DNA of 64,000 nt from DASQPR01 sp963724705 (GTDB lineage: Bacteria; Actinomycetota; Actinomycetes; Mycobacteriales; Micromonosporaceae): NCBI GenBank assembly GCA_963724705.1, contig CAVRVS010000007.1, forward strand, positions 124,001 to 188,000, in the 5' to 3' direction. The position numbers and the translations under genes are program-made. Positions 9,286 to 17,923 of the stretch are shown piece by piece. How positions within the stretch are numbered: the stretch's first letter is position 1; each line of letters begins with the position of its first letter. The notes under the pieces are model-generated. The model did not search any database. It was not told the DNA's origin and saw nothing but the letters and a program-made list of their open reading frames with translations.

Positions 9286-9349
9286 TGATCCACTGCCGTG
9301 GACGATTCGCGTTGCTGCCGCAGCCCAAATCGTCCAGCGCGGTGGATCA
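9286..9349. repeat. Imperfect palindrome, copy 1 of a dispersed pair
   Basis: Arms of 22 bases (9286-9307 and 9328-9349) pair with three mismatches around a 20-base loop; both arms share TGATCC at the outside and TGGACGATT at the inside. It lies between convergent genes and probably acts as a bidirectional terminator. A clearly related element is at 26265-26326. Confidence 0.7.
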
Positions 9350-9397
9350 CCGCTGGTGAGCCCTCGATGGCAGCCGAGCCCCAGTAGAGCCGAGGCC

Positions 9398-10411
9398 CTA
9401 GTTGAACAGCGGATGCACGATGAACCAGGCCAGCGCACCGACCAAGCCAGCGGCCGGCAGCGTGAGGAACCACGCGATCACGATGTTGCCGGCGACGGCC
9501 CACCGTACGGCCGACAGCCGCTTCGTCGCGCCGACCCCCATGATCGCCGACGTGATCGTGTGGGTGGTCGAGATCGGGTAGCCGAGTTCGGCGGTCGTCC
9601 ACAACACCGAGCTAGCTACGATCTCGGCCGCAAACCCCTCCGGCGGCCCGAGGTGGACGATCCGCCGGCCGAGCGTACGGATGATTCGCCAACCGCCCGA
9701 GTACGTCCCGAGCGACAACACCACCGCGCTCAACAGATAGACCCATGTCGGCGTGGCCGTGTGCGGATTCATCTGGCCACCGAGCACGAGGGCGAGCGCG
9801 ACGATACCGATCGTCTTCGACGCGTCCTGCAGGCCGTGGCCGACCGACATGGTGAACGCGGAGAACGACTGCGCGATGCGAAAACCCCGGTTCAGCTTCG
9901 CCGGCTGGCCGTTGCGGAAGATCCAGCGGATCGCGACCATGACGACGAAGCCCAGGAAGAACCCGATGAACGGGGAGATGAACATCGGCAGGATCACCTT
10001 GTCGGTGATGCCGTGCCAGAACACCTCCGTGGTGCCCGAGGCCAGCGCGGCGCCGACGAGGCCGCCGATCAGGGCGTGCGATGACGATGACGGCAGGCCG
10101 AAATACCAGGTGATCAGATTCCAGGTGATGGCGCCGAGCAGGCCGCCCATCACCACACCCAGACCACTCACGTCTGACGGCGGCGAAATGATGCCGGTCC
10201 CGACGGTCGCCGCCACCTTGCCCGCCAGCCCGAAGAACGGCAGCGAGCCGACGAGATTGCCGACCGCGGCCATCAGCAGGGCGAAGCGCGGCGTCAGCGC
10301 GCGTGTGGACACGCTCGTCGCGATCGCATTGGCCGCGTCGTGGAATCCGTTGGTGTAGTTGAACCCCATCGCCACGACGATCACGGCGATGGTGGCGGTC
10401 AGTCCGCTCAT
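9398..10411 (-). CDS. pit: Low-affinity inorganic phosphate transporter, Pit family
   Basis: 337-residue membrane protein with about ten transmembrane segments and the two PHO-4 family signatures, FNYTNGFHDAANAIATSVST near the N-terminus and the internal repeat GHGLQDASKTIGIVALAL (normally GxNDVANA-like). A second conserved loop, PISTTHTITSAIMGVGAT, is also present. Pit carriers move metal-phosphate with protons. The gene follows a PhoU-like (DUF47) gene by 92 bases on the same strand, the standard arrangement for Pit accessory proteins, so this is a second, non-ABC phosphate route in the same neighbourhood as pst. Confidence 0.92.
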   Translation of the reverse strand: MSGLTATIAVIVVAMGFNYTNGFHDAANAIATSVSTRALTPRFALLMAAVGNLVGSLPFFGLAGKVAATVGTGIISPPSDVSGLGVVMGGLLGAITWNLITWYFGLPSSSSHALIGGLVGAALASGTTEVFWHGITDKVILPMFISPFIGFFLGFVVMVAIRWIFRNGQPAKLNRGFRIAQSFSAFTMSVGHGLQDASKTIGIVALALVLGGQMNPHTATPTWVYLLSAVVLSLGTYSGGWRIIRTLGRRIVHLGPPEGFAAEIVASSVLWTTAELGYPISTTHTITSAIMGVGATKRLSAVRWAVAGNIVIAWFLTLPAAGLVGALAWFIVHPLFN

Positions 10412-10503
10412 CGAGTCGGCCGATGGCCGTCAAGCGACATAGAGATGAACGACGGGTGTCGTACGGCGGGCACACGGATGCCCGGTGGCACGGGGGAATG
10501 CAC

Positions 10504-11130
10504 TCAGGACTCCTTGACCGCGATCGTCTCGACCGTGTTCGCCACGTGCTCGAAGGCATCGCAGGCGGCCTCCAACTCGTCGGCCACCTCCTTCATCTTG
10601 AGCACCGTCAGCGCGTCGTATTCGCCGGAGAACAAGCGCACCAGGAGCATCCGGTAGGCGCGGTCGCCCTCGTTCTCGAGTCGGTTGCACTCGACCCAAT
10701 ACTCCTGGAGTTCACGCATCGACTTGAGCCGCGGCATCGCGTCGGCGGTCACCTTGGCCTGCTGATCCAGCACGTCGATGATCTCCACCATCTCGCGCGG
10801 CAACGCCGGCAACGAGGACAGGCCGTACAGGTAGACGAACGTACCGATGGCCTCCAGGTGATCCATCACGTCATCCAGGCCCGATCCGAGCCGGTAGATG
10901 TCCTCGCGATCGAACGGCGTGATGAACGACGAATTGATCTTGTTGTACAGCTCGTGGGTGATGCTGTCGCTATCGTGCTCGACCTCGACCAGCCGTTCCC
11001 CGATCGCCATCACGTCCGCGCCCGGCAGGGCAAGTTCCGACAACAGGCCAGTGCCTTTGACGAGATTCTGTGCGGCACGGCTGAAGAAGTCATAGAACGA
11101 GTCATCGCTCGGACGGATCTTGATGCGCAC
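10504..11130 (-). CDS. PhoU-like DUF47 protein, Pit accessory protein
   Basis: 208-residue, all-helical protein with the PhoU/DUF47 pattern: IRPSDDSFYDFFSRAAQNLV at the N-terminus, EHDSDSITHELYNKINSSFI with metal-binding acidic residues, and FDREDIYRLGSGLDDVMDHL. Such proteins accompany Pit transporters and are thought to control them. The GTG start at 11130 follows GGAGTTCTT. It is the first gene of a two-gene operon with pit. Confidence 0.88.
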   Translation of the reverse strand: MRIKIRPSDDSFYDFFSRAAQNLVKGTGLLSELALPGADVMAIGERLVEVEHDSDSITHELYNKINSSFITPFDREDIYRLGSGLDDVMDHLEAIGTFVYLYGLSSLPALPREMVEIIDVLDQQAKVTADAMPRLKSMRELQEYWVECNRLENEGDRAYRMLLVRLFSGEYDALTVLKMKEVADELEAACDAFEHVANTVETIAVKES

Positions 11131-11203
11131 AAGAACTCCTGGACTCGACGGGGGGACGCCTACGGCAGGGATGTTGGGGGAATGCTAGCCGGTAGTGCTC
11201 GGC

Positions 11204-12049
11204 CTACCCCAGCCGTGCCCGTTCCACGTCCAGATCGAAACCTGGCGGCGGGTAGTGCAGGCCGAGATCGTCGAGCGTCTCGGCGAGGATGGTGGCGACC
11301 GCCCAGTCGCGATACCACTTCAGGTTGGCCGGCACGACGTACCAGGGCGCTCCCTCGGTCGAGCACCGGGTCAGCGCCTCGGCGTACGCCGCCTGGTAGT
11401 CATCCCAGTACGCGCGCTCGTCAAGGTCGGCCGGGTTGTACTTCCAGTACTTCGTCGGGTCGAAGAGCCGTCGTTTAAGCCGCTCCCCCTGCTCGGCGTA
11501 CGAGATATGCAACATGATCTTGACGATCGTCACGCCCTCGTCGACCAGCGACCGTTCAAAATCGTTGATCTTGTTGTAGCGGGCCTGCCACGTCCGCTTC
11601 GGCACCAGGTCATGCACGCGGACGACCAGCACGTCTTCGTAGTGCGACCGGTTGAACACACCGATCTGCCCTGGCGCGGGTACGGCCTTGCGGATCCGCC
11701 AGAGGAAGTCGTGCGCCAACTCCTCCTTCGTCGGCGGACCAAAGCCGACGATCGTGAGACCTTGCGGGTTCATCGTGCCGGCCACCTTGCGGACCGTGCC
11801 ATCCTTCCCACCGCAGTCCATCGCCTGCAGCACGATCAGCACACGTTTGCGGACCTCGCCGACCTTTGCCGTCGCGAACAACTGCTCCTGCAACGTGTCC
11901 AGGCGGTCGCCGAGTTCCACCAACTCGTCGCGGGCCCAGCTCTTGCGGCCCTTCTTGAGCTTGGGAAAGCCGGGAGTGCCGGCCGGATCGATCGATTCGA
12001 GATTGACCGTGGTCCCCGGCGCTACGCGCAGCACGTCGCGAAGAGTCAT
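11204..12049 (-). CDS. ppk2: Polyphosphate kinase 2 family protein
   Basis: 281-residue PPK2-type enzyme that transfers phosphate between polyphosphate and nucleotides. Walker A variant MDCGGKDGTVRKV (about residue 78), lid-type GTMNPQGLTIVGFGPP, Walker B VFNRSHYEDVLVVRVH and the conserved KIMLHISYAEQGERLKRRL are complete. The length suits the short single-domain class. The ATG at 12049 gives the expected N-terminus; ORF extension upstream has no homology. It sits next to the Pit/PhoU-like genes but is separated from them by 73 bases, and the three may be one transcription unit for phosphate storage. Confidence 0.9.
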   Translation of the reverse strand: MTLRDVLRVAPGTTVNLESIDPAGTPGFPKLKKGRKSWARDELVELGDRLDTLQEQLFATAKVGEVRKRVLIVLQAMDCGGKDGTVRKVAGTMNPQGLTIVGFGPPTKEELAHDFLWRIRKAVPAPGQIGVFNRSHYEDVLVVRVHDLVPKRTWQARYNKINDFERSLVDEGVTIVKIMLHISYAEQGERLKRRLFDPTKYWKYNPADLDERAYWDDYQAAYAEALTRCSTEGAPWYVVPANLKWYRDWAVATILAETLDDLGLHYPPPGFDLDVERARLG

Positions 12050-12056
12050 GCCCCGA

Positions 12057-13100
12057 TCATGGCGCACCGACGCGGGCCGCGCCGCCTGACCGGCTGACGC
12101 GGTGGCGAGCCGACGTACCCGTTTGCGCCGGCACCGTCGCCGGGCGGCCCGCGCCACGTCGCGGTGGTCGGTGCACAGACGCCTGCGCGGGTACGGCAAC
12201 GGTCCGCCGTACGGGTCGCGGATGCGCCACGGTCGCCAGGGCCGGCGCTGGTTTGCCGTACCCGCGAAGGAAGTTGGCGAGGGCGCGGGGCCGAGTGGTT
12301 GTGATGAGATCGACCCCGGCGGCGGCCAGTTCGCACCAGAACGCCTCGCGGACCCGCCATCGGCGCTCGGGCAGACCGGCGAAATGGACCTGCCGGCCCT
12401 CCGCGTGGGCGGCGGCCACCAGTCGGTGCAACGCGTTGCGCTCATCGGCCGGCATCTCACGGCGGCCGTCCCAGTCGAAACGCTGCGACCATCGCTCACT
12501 TAGCAGCGGCGCGACCGTCGGCGGCGCGCCCCACGGGCCGAGATCGGCGAAGGTGCCGTCGGCGAAGGTCCGACGCTGGGCGGCGCCGGTGAGCGCGAGT
12601 CGGGGCATGTGCCGGCCGGTCAGCAGTACCGTCACCGGGCCTGGCTGGACTACACCGTCGACCACTCGGGTGAAGGCGTCGGGGTGCGCGGCCAGCTGCG
12701 ATTCGAGGCGTTCGTACGCGCGGTCGCGCCGCTCTGGATCGGGTTCGTCGATCGCGATGACGAGACGAAACGGCGCGACGCTGTCGGCATAGACGCGGCC
12801 GCCGAAGGCCTCGACCCGATCGGCCAACGGCCGGAGGATCAGGCGCTCGAGCTCGGCACCGGGATCGGTGTAGTCGCGCAGACCGCCGACCAGGAGACGG
12901 TCGGTGTCGTCGAGCCAGACGACGATCTCCACGCTCGCATAGCCCTGCCGGAGCCGGCGAGTCAGCGGATCGCGGGCACCGTCGTCACGCGGCGCGTACG
13001 ACCCGGCCGCACACGGGTTCTCGCGTCGAGCCCGCGTACTGACCAGGCCGGCGGCGACGCCACCGGCGAGAACCACCACTCCACTGACTACCGCAGCCAT
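12057..13100 (-). CDS. PLC/GDPD-like (AIM6-type) protein, probably catalytically inactive
   Basis: 347 residues. An N-terminal hydrophobic segment (about 2-22, VVSGVVVLAGGVAAGLV) should anchor or export it. The rest follows the TIM-barrel pattern of AIM6/PI-PLC-like phosphodiesterases: YASVEIVVWLDDTDRLLVGG, PVTVLLTGRH, LSERWSQRFDWDG, HAEGRQVHFAGLPE and a final AAGVDLITTTRPRALANFL. Positions that are normally catalytic seem lost: the usual first His motif (AHNDY) is replaced, the second Asp of ExD is Val (EIVV), and the usual VGH reads VGG. The C-terminal 80 residues are Arg/Pro/Ala-rich and of doubtful structure. ATG 13100 is preceded by AAAGGCGG. Confidence 0.6.
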   Translation of the reverse strand: MAAVVSGVVVLAGGVAAGLVSTRARRENPCAAGSYAPRDDGARDPLTRRLRQGYASVEIVVWLDDTDRLLVGGLRDYTDPGAELERLILRPLADRVEAFGGRVYADSVAPFRLVIAIDEPDPERRDRAYERLESQLAAHPDAFTRVVDGVVQPGPVTVLLTGRHMPRLALTGAAQRRTFADGTFADLGPWGAPPTVAPLLSERWSQRFDWDGRREMPADERNALHRLVAAAHAEGRQVHFAGLPERRWRVREAFWCELAAAGVDLITTTRPRALANFLRGYGKPAPALATVAHPRPVRRTVAVPAQASVHRPPRRGAGRPATVPAQTGTSARHRVSRSGGAARVGAP

Positions 13101-13224
13101 CGCACCGCCTTTGTTCTCCGGACGCCGTTCGTTACCGGATGTGGCGATTGTACGGTTTGATCCATTCGGCCCGGTGCCACGGCGCGCGGGGGCTCGGCGA
13201 TCTCGTGCGTGTGATCTGGGCGGC

Positions 13225-13734
13225 TCAGATGACCTTGTCGAGCCACCGGTGAAACTCGCCACGGAACGGTTCGGTGCCGTCATCGAGTGCCTTGAGCAGC
13301 CATTCGGCCGCCTCCCACGCGGCCGCGACAACGTCGGGCGGGTAGCCGTAACGCACCTTGTGATCGGCGAATTCGTCTTCGTCGAGCAACTCGACGAGGT
13401 TGTGTTCGCGCCGGCGGCGTACGTCCAGGTCGAGATCCGTGAGCAGGACACCGTCGTCGGACCACTGCGCCGGCGTGGTGATGTCGCAGTAGACCTCGGT
13501 CCGGCGCGGTGGCGAGTTGAACATCGCCGTCCACCACGCGTCACGCGGCACCAGCAGGACGTACGGATCGGTGTACTTGAAATCGGCCAGCGCCGCCGCG
13601 ATGAACTCGCCGCTCGGCACGCCCAACCAGTCGCCGTACTCGTCGGATCCCAGGCTCACCGCCGGGTACGACCGGTGCGGGCTGCCGTCGAACTTTCGGT
13701 AGCGGACTCGGACGACCGACGGACCCTCCTGCAT
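13225..13734 (-). CDS. DUF402 domain-containing protein
   Basis: 169 residues with the DUF402 core: VRVRYRKFDGSPHRSYPAV at the N-terminus, YCDITTPAQW, and LLTDLDLDVRRR. This fold is shared with FomD and the nucleoside phosphatase SA1684-type proteins, in which the Asp residues of the YCDI and DLDLD segments bind metal and hydrolyse nucleoside diphosphates. In actinobacteria most copies are uncharacterised. The gene stands alone between divergent neighbours. Confidence 0.8.
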   Translation of the reverse strand: MQEGPSVVRVRYRKFDGSPHRSYPAVSLGSDEYGDWLGVPSGEFIAAALADFKYTDPYVLLVPRDAWWTAMFNSPPRRTEVYCDITTPAQWSDDGVLLTDLDLDVRRRREHNLVELLDEDEFADHKVRYGYPPDVVAAAWEAAEWLLKALDDGTEPFRGEFHRWLDKVI

Positions 13735-14155
13735 TCTGTAGATCGTGCGCTACCCGAAGCGGCCGTGCCACCGGGATCGATTGGAATCATCCGCTTGCCG
13801 ACGTGCGCCGGCCGGTCGGAGCGGATCTGTCGGCGGAAGGCGGTAACGTCGGTGGCCGTGACTGGCAGCCGGACCGCACCCCGCTCAGCTCCGGCCGGCG
13901 AGCCACCGACCAGATCACCTGCGGCCAAATCGCCGCCAACCGAGCCGGCCGCGACCAGCTCGACCTCGGCCAGCACACCCTTGAGCCGCCACGACCACAC
14001 CGAAGCAGGCACGCGCCGCCGAGTCGGACGGCGCGACGACGTCTTCGGGCCCGATCGACGAAACGACGGCCCGCCACCGCGCAAAGGTCGACGAGCTGCT
14101 GGCAGCGGCCGTCGGTGCGGTCCCCGGCGGATCCGAACGCCCCGGCCAGCAGGCG
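13735..14155 (+). other. Gap before dinG that encodes its apparent N-terminus without a start codon
   Basis: No separate gene is seen. In the dinG frame the stretch from the stop at 13982-13984 to 14155 reads as plausible coding sequence (…VDELLAAAVGAVPGG, SERPGQQ), which matches the usual start of the helicase fold, but it contains no ATG, GTG or TTG. A start lost through a base error or a frameshift is possible. Confidence 0.45.
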
Positions 14156-16063
14156 ATGGCGCACGCGGTGGCCGACGCCGCTCGGCACGGGGAGCACCTG
14201 CTCGTCCAGGCCGGCACCGGCACCGGCAAGTCGCTGGCCTATCTCACGCCGGCGCTGCTCGTGGACGGGCCGGTGGTCATCTCCACGGCCACCCTGGCGC
14301 TGCAGTCGCAGCTGGTCGACCACGATCTGCCCCGACTGGCCGACGCAGTCGAGCCGATTCTCGGCCGACGACCGCTGCACGCCGTGCTCAAGGGCCGCCA
14401 CCACTATCTCTGCCTGGCCAAGTTGGAGAGTTCGAACGAGGAGGAGCCCGACGACGCCCTCTTCGACACCGGCAGCGGCGCGCGGCCGAAGACCGTGTGG
14501 CTCGGCGAGGCGGGCCGCCTCGGCAAGCAGATACAGCGGTTGCGCGACTGGGCCATGGAGACGGAGACGGGTGACCGCGACGAGCTCGACCCTGGGGTCG
14601 ACGACACCGCTTGGCGGCAGGTGTCGACGTTCGCCCGCGAATGCATCGGCGCCGCCCGATGCGCGCACGGGGCGGAATGCTTCGCCGAGGCCTCGCGCGC
14701 CCGGGCTCGCGAGGCCGACATCGTCGTGACGAATCACAGCCTCCTCGCCGTCGACATGCTCGCCGGCCGGCATATCGTGCCGCCGCATCGACTACTCGTG
14801 GTGGACGAGGCGCACGACCTGGCCGATCGCGTCTCGAGCGCGTCGCAGGCCGAGGTCTCCCCGGACGTGATCGACCGCGGCGCCCGACGTGCCCGCTCCT
14901 TGATCGGGGCCGACATCTACGAGCAACTCATCGAGGCCGGCGATGCGCTGGCCATCGGCCTGGGCGATGCGATGCCCGGACGGCTGACGGCCGGCCTTCC
15001 GGCGCCGTTGAGCGAGGCGTTGACGCTGCTCGACGCGGCCACCCGACGGGCTCTCGAAGCGGTCGGCGAAATCAAGATCGATGATCCAGACCCCGTTCGC
15101 AAGCAGCAGGCACGGGCCACCCTCGACGAGCTGTCGAAAACATCGCAGCGGTTGCTGGAAGAGTCAGCGCACGACGTTGCCTGGATCGAGATCAGCGACC
15201 GTCATCGCGCCGTCGTCGTCGCCCCGCTCACCGTCGCCGGCACGCTGTCCACACATCTGTTCAGCGATCGTACGGTCGTCGCGACGTCGGCGACGCTGGC
15301 ACTGGGCGGCCGCTTCGATACCGTGGCCCGGTCGCTCGGCCTCTCCGCCACACCGTCCACCGAGGACCCGACCACGGCTCCGTCCTGGACGAGCCTCGAC
15401 GTGGGCTCGCCGTTCGACTACCCGAGGCAGGGCATCCTCTACGTCGCGTCGAGCGTGCCCCGGCCGACACAGTCGGGCCTGTCCGACGCCGCGGCCGAGG
15501 AACTCGTCGCACTGGTGAGTGCTCTAGGCGGCCGTACCCTCGGGTTGTTCTCGTCCCGGCGCGCCGCCGAGCGCGCGGCTGAGGTCCTGCGCCAACGGAC
15601 CGATCTGACCATCCTGCTGCAGGGCGACCAGTCGTTGCCGCTGCTGATCCGCGCGTTCCGCGACAACCCGGCGACGTGCCTCATGGGTGTCATGTCGCTG
15701 TGGCAGGGCGTCGACATTCCAGGCGACTCGTGTCAGCTCGTGGTCATCGACCGGCTGCCGTTCCCGCGACCGGACGAGCCCCTCGCCGCGGCCAGGTCCG
15801 CCGCGGTCGATGCCGCGGGCGGCTCCGGGTTCGCGTCGGTCAGTGTCCCGATCGCGGCGGTACGGCTGGCGCAAGGCGTCGGCCGGCTGATCCGATCGAC
15901 CGCCGACCGCGGTGTCGTGGCGGTGCTCGATCCGCGGCTGGAGACCGCGCGCGGCTATGGTGCCTTCATGCGCGCCTCGCTGCCGCCGTTCTGGTACACG
16001 ACGAAGCGCGAGGTCGCGCTCGGCGCACTGCACCGGCTGGCCGGAACACCGGCCGGGTCATAG
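14156..16063 (+). CDS. dinG: DinG-family ATP-dependent DNA helicase
   Basis: XPD/DinG superfamily 2 helicase, here 635 residues from the first ATG. Motif I is AGTGTGKSLAYLTPA, motif II VVDEAHDLADR (DEAH), with IVVTNHSLLAVDML before it. The iron-sulfur cluster region holds Cys residues in the HHYLCLAK and ECIGAARCAHGAECF segments. Later motifs include VATSATLAL, MGVMSLWQGVDIPG and VRLAQGVGRLIRS. The true N-terminus probably lies about 30-50 codons upstream, because conserved residues continue in frame before 14156 without a start codon. It unwinds DNA in repair; 5'-3' polarity is known for the family. Confidence 0.9.
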   Translation: MAHAVADAARHGEHLLVQAGTGTGKSLAYLTPALLVDGPVVISTATLALQSQLVDHDLPRLADAVEPILGRRPLHAVLKGRHHYLCLAKLESSNEEEPDDALFDTGSGARPKTVWLGEAGRLGKQIQRLRDWAMETETGDRDELDPGVDDTAWRQVSTFARECIGAARCAHGAECFAEASRARAREADIVVTNHSLLAVDMLAGRHIVPPHRLLVVDEAHDLADRVSSASQAEVSPDVIDRGARRARSLIGADIYEQLIEAGDALAIGLGDAMPGRLTAGLPAPLSEALTLLDAATRRALEAVGEIKIDDPDPVRKQQARATLDELSKTSQRLLEESAHDVAWIEISDRHRAVVVAPLTVAGTLSTHLFSDRTVVATSATLALGGRFDTVARSLGLSATPSTEDPTTAPSWTSLDVGSPFDYPRQGILYVASSVPRPTQSGLSDAAAEELVALVSALGGRTLGLFSSRRAAERAAEVLRQRTDLTILLQGDQSLPLLIRAFRDNPATCLMGVMSLWQGVDIPGDSCQLVVIDRLPFPRPDEPLAAARSAAVDAAGGSGFASVSVPIAAVRLAQGVGRLIRSTADRGVVAVLDPRLETARGYGAFMRASLPPFWYTTKREVALGALHRLAGTPAGS

Positions 16064-16066
16064 CGG

Positions 16067-17374
16067 CTATCTGTCGGCGACGACGACCGCCTCGGGTGGC
16101 GGCGGTTCCGGTTCGTGACGGCGACGCGCGGTCAAGTGCCGAATCGCGGTGTTCAAAACCGCAACGACGGGTACGGCGACCAGCGCGCCGACGATTCCGG
16201 CCAGGACGAGGCCGGACGCGATCGACAAGATGACGGCAAGTGGATGGATCGCCACCGCCCGGCCCATGATGAGCGGCTGGAGTACGTGGCCTTCCAACTG
16301 CTGTACGCCGATCACGCCGCCGAGCACGATGAGTGCCAAGACCGGACCATTCGTCACGAGTGCGACGAGCACAGCGACCGCGCCGGACAGAGTGGCACCG
16401 ATGATCGGGATGAAAGCACCGAGGAACACGAAGGCGGCGAGCGCAAACGCGAGTTCGACGCGCCATACGGTGAGCCAGATGCCAATGCCGACCGCATCGA
16501 TGAAGGCGACAAGGACGGTCGCGCGCACATATGCCGTGAGCGTGCGCCACGACTGCTGGCCCGCGTTCGCGATCGGTGAGCGCGCCGCCCGCGGCAACAG
16601 GTTGACCAGAAAACGCCAGATCTTCGAGCCATCGCGCAGGAAGAAGAACAGCGTGAACAGCACGAGGAACGTCGACGCGAGGATGTCGAACGCGGTCGTT
16701 GCGGTGGACAGCGCACCGGTGGTCAAGGTGGACCGGTGGTCACTGATCCATTTCTGTCCGGCCTGGAAGAGGTTATTGAGTTGTGCGTCGGACAGATGGA
16801 AGACGCCGTTCTTGAGCCAGTTCTGGATGCTGTTCAGCCCGGCCTGAGCTCGATCGGCGAGGTCGGAATAGTTGTTGATGAATTCGGTGACGACCAGCGT
16901 CAGGGTGCCCGCGACCAGGACCAGGCCACCGATCAACACGATGACGGCGGCCAGGGTCCGATGCACGCCATGGCGACGCAGCCAGCCGACGGCCGGCTCT
17001 AGCAGGGCGGTGAGCAGCAACGCGATCGCGACCGGGATGACGACCGAGTGCAGCCGCGCGAGCGCCCAGAGGACCGCCGCGAATCCGGCCACGACCAGCA
17101 GCAGTCGCCAACTCCAGCCGGCCGCCACCCGCAGCGGTCGCGGAACCGCGAGGTCGTCGCGGTCGCGTACGGTCATCGGTCGTTCGGTCCGCGCGGCGTC
17201 GGTCGGCGTGTCGGTCTCGACGTCGACCTCGAACGGTTCGTCGTCGTCGGGCTCGTACGAGCCGTTCTGATCGTTGGCTCGCGCACGCAGCGCCGACTCG
17301 CGCGTGACCGCGCGCGCCGACTCATACGCCCGCGCAACGGCGGAGCGTGCCTGCGACATTTTGCCCAACGTCAT
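16067..17374 (-). CDS. AI-2E family transporter (TqsA/YdiK-like permease)
   Basis: 435-residue membrane protein. A hydrophilic acidic N-terminus (1-85) precedes about eight transmembrane segments. Family features are the early VVIPVAIALLLTALLEPAVGWLRR, the long soluble loop with SDLADRAQAGLNSIQNWLKNG, and the C-terminal GAFIPIIGATLSG and LEGHVLQPLIMGRAVAIHPL. Family members were named for autoinducer-2 export, but several act as Na+/H+ antiporters, so the substrate is open. It converges on dinG, with only 3 bases between the stops. Confidence 0.88.
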   Translation of the reverse strand: MTLGKMSQARSAVARAYESARAVTRESALRARANDQNGSYEPDDDEPFEVDVETDTPTDAARTERPMTVRDRDDLAVPRPLRVAAGWSWRLLLVVAGFAAVLWALARLHSVVIPVAIALLLTALLEPAVGWLRRHGVHRTLAAVIVLIGGLVLVAGTLTLVVTEFINNYSDLADRAQAGLNSIQNWLKNGVFHLSDAQLNNLFQAGQKWISDHRSTLTTGALSTATTAFDILASTFLVLFTLFFFLRDGSKIWRFLVNLLPRAARSPIANAGQQSWRTLTAYVRATVLVAFIDAVGIGIWLTVWRVELAFALAAFVFLGAFIPIIGATLSGAVAVLVALVTNGPVLALIVLGGVIGVQQLEGHVLQPLIMGRAVAIHPLAVILSIASGLVLAGIVGALVAVPVVAVLNTAIRHLTARRRHEPEPPPPEAVVVADR

Positions 17375-17543
17375 GATCCTTTGCGTCTACCTGCCCTACG
17401 GTACCGAGTGGGCAAGATCTGAAGCTACCAGTCGACGTCCGACGGGTGCCTTCTCATAGCGGCGCGCCGATCAGTTAACCGGCTGTTGGCCCGACCCCGG
17501 TGCCCGACGACACCAGTGCCCAACGGCGTTGTAGGTTGCGAGC

Positions 17544-17885
17544 GTGACCAGCACCGAAACCAGCAACGTCGGGCACCTCCCGATCCGGCTCCTGCATGAC
17601 CGCGTGCTGGTCAAGGTCGAGGTCGGCGAGGGTGAGCGCCGGTCGTCGGCCGGCATCCTCATCCCGGCGACCGCGTCAGTGGGCCGGCGCCTGACCTGGG
17701 CCGAGACGGTCGGCGTCGGTCCGCACGTCCGAGCCATCGTGGCCGGTGACCGCGTGCTCTTCGATGCGGAGGAGCGTTCGGAGGTCGAGTTGCAGGGCCA
17801 GACGTACGTGTTGCTGCGTGAGCGCGATGTCCACGCCGTCGCCGCCCGTCGGGTCGAAGACAACGCGACCGGGCTCTACCTCTAA
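17544..17885 (+). CDS. GroES-like co-chaperonin family protein
   Basis: 113 residues with a GroES fold: IRLLHDRVLVKVEVGEGERR, SSAGILIPATA (mobile-loop/roof region), the GVGPHVRAIVAGDRVLF segment and a final YVLLRERDVHAV. It lacks the exact GroES wording and no groEL is near, so it is a divergent second GroES, as found beside dinG in other actinobacteria. The start is GTG 17544. It is divergent from the AI-2E permease. Confidence 0.75.
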   Translation: MTSTETSNVGHLPIRLLHDRVLVKVEVGEGERRSSAGILIPATASVGRRLTWAETVGVGPHVRAIVAGDRVLFDAEERSEVELQGQTYVLLRERDVHAVAARRVEDNATGLYL

Positions 17886-17923
17886 GCGACCGGTCCGCCC
17901 ACCTCTAGGGAAGGTCGCGACCG

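Noticed and set aside
13111..14574. 487-codon plus-strand ORF over the DUF402 gene and into dinG
   Set aside because: It is antisense to the conserved DUF402 gene and out of frame with the helicase motifs.
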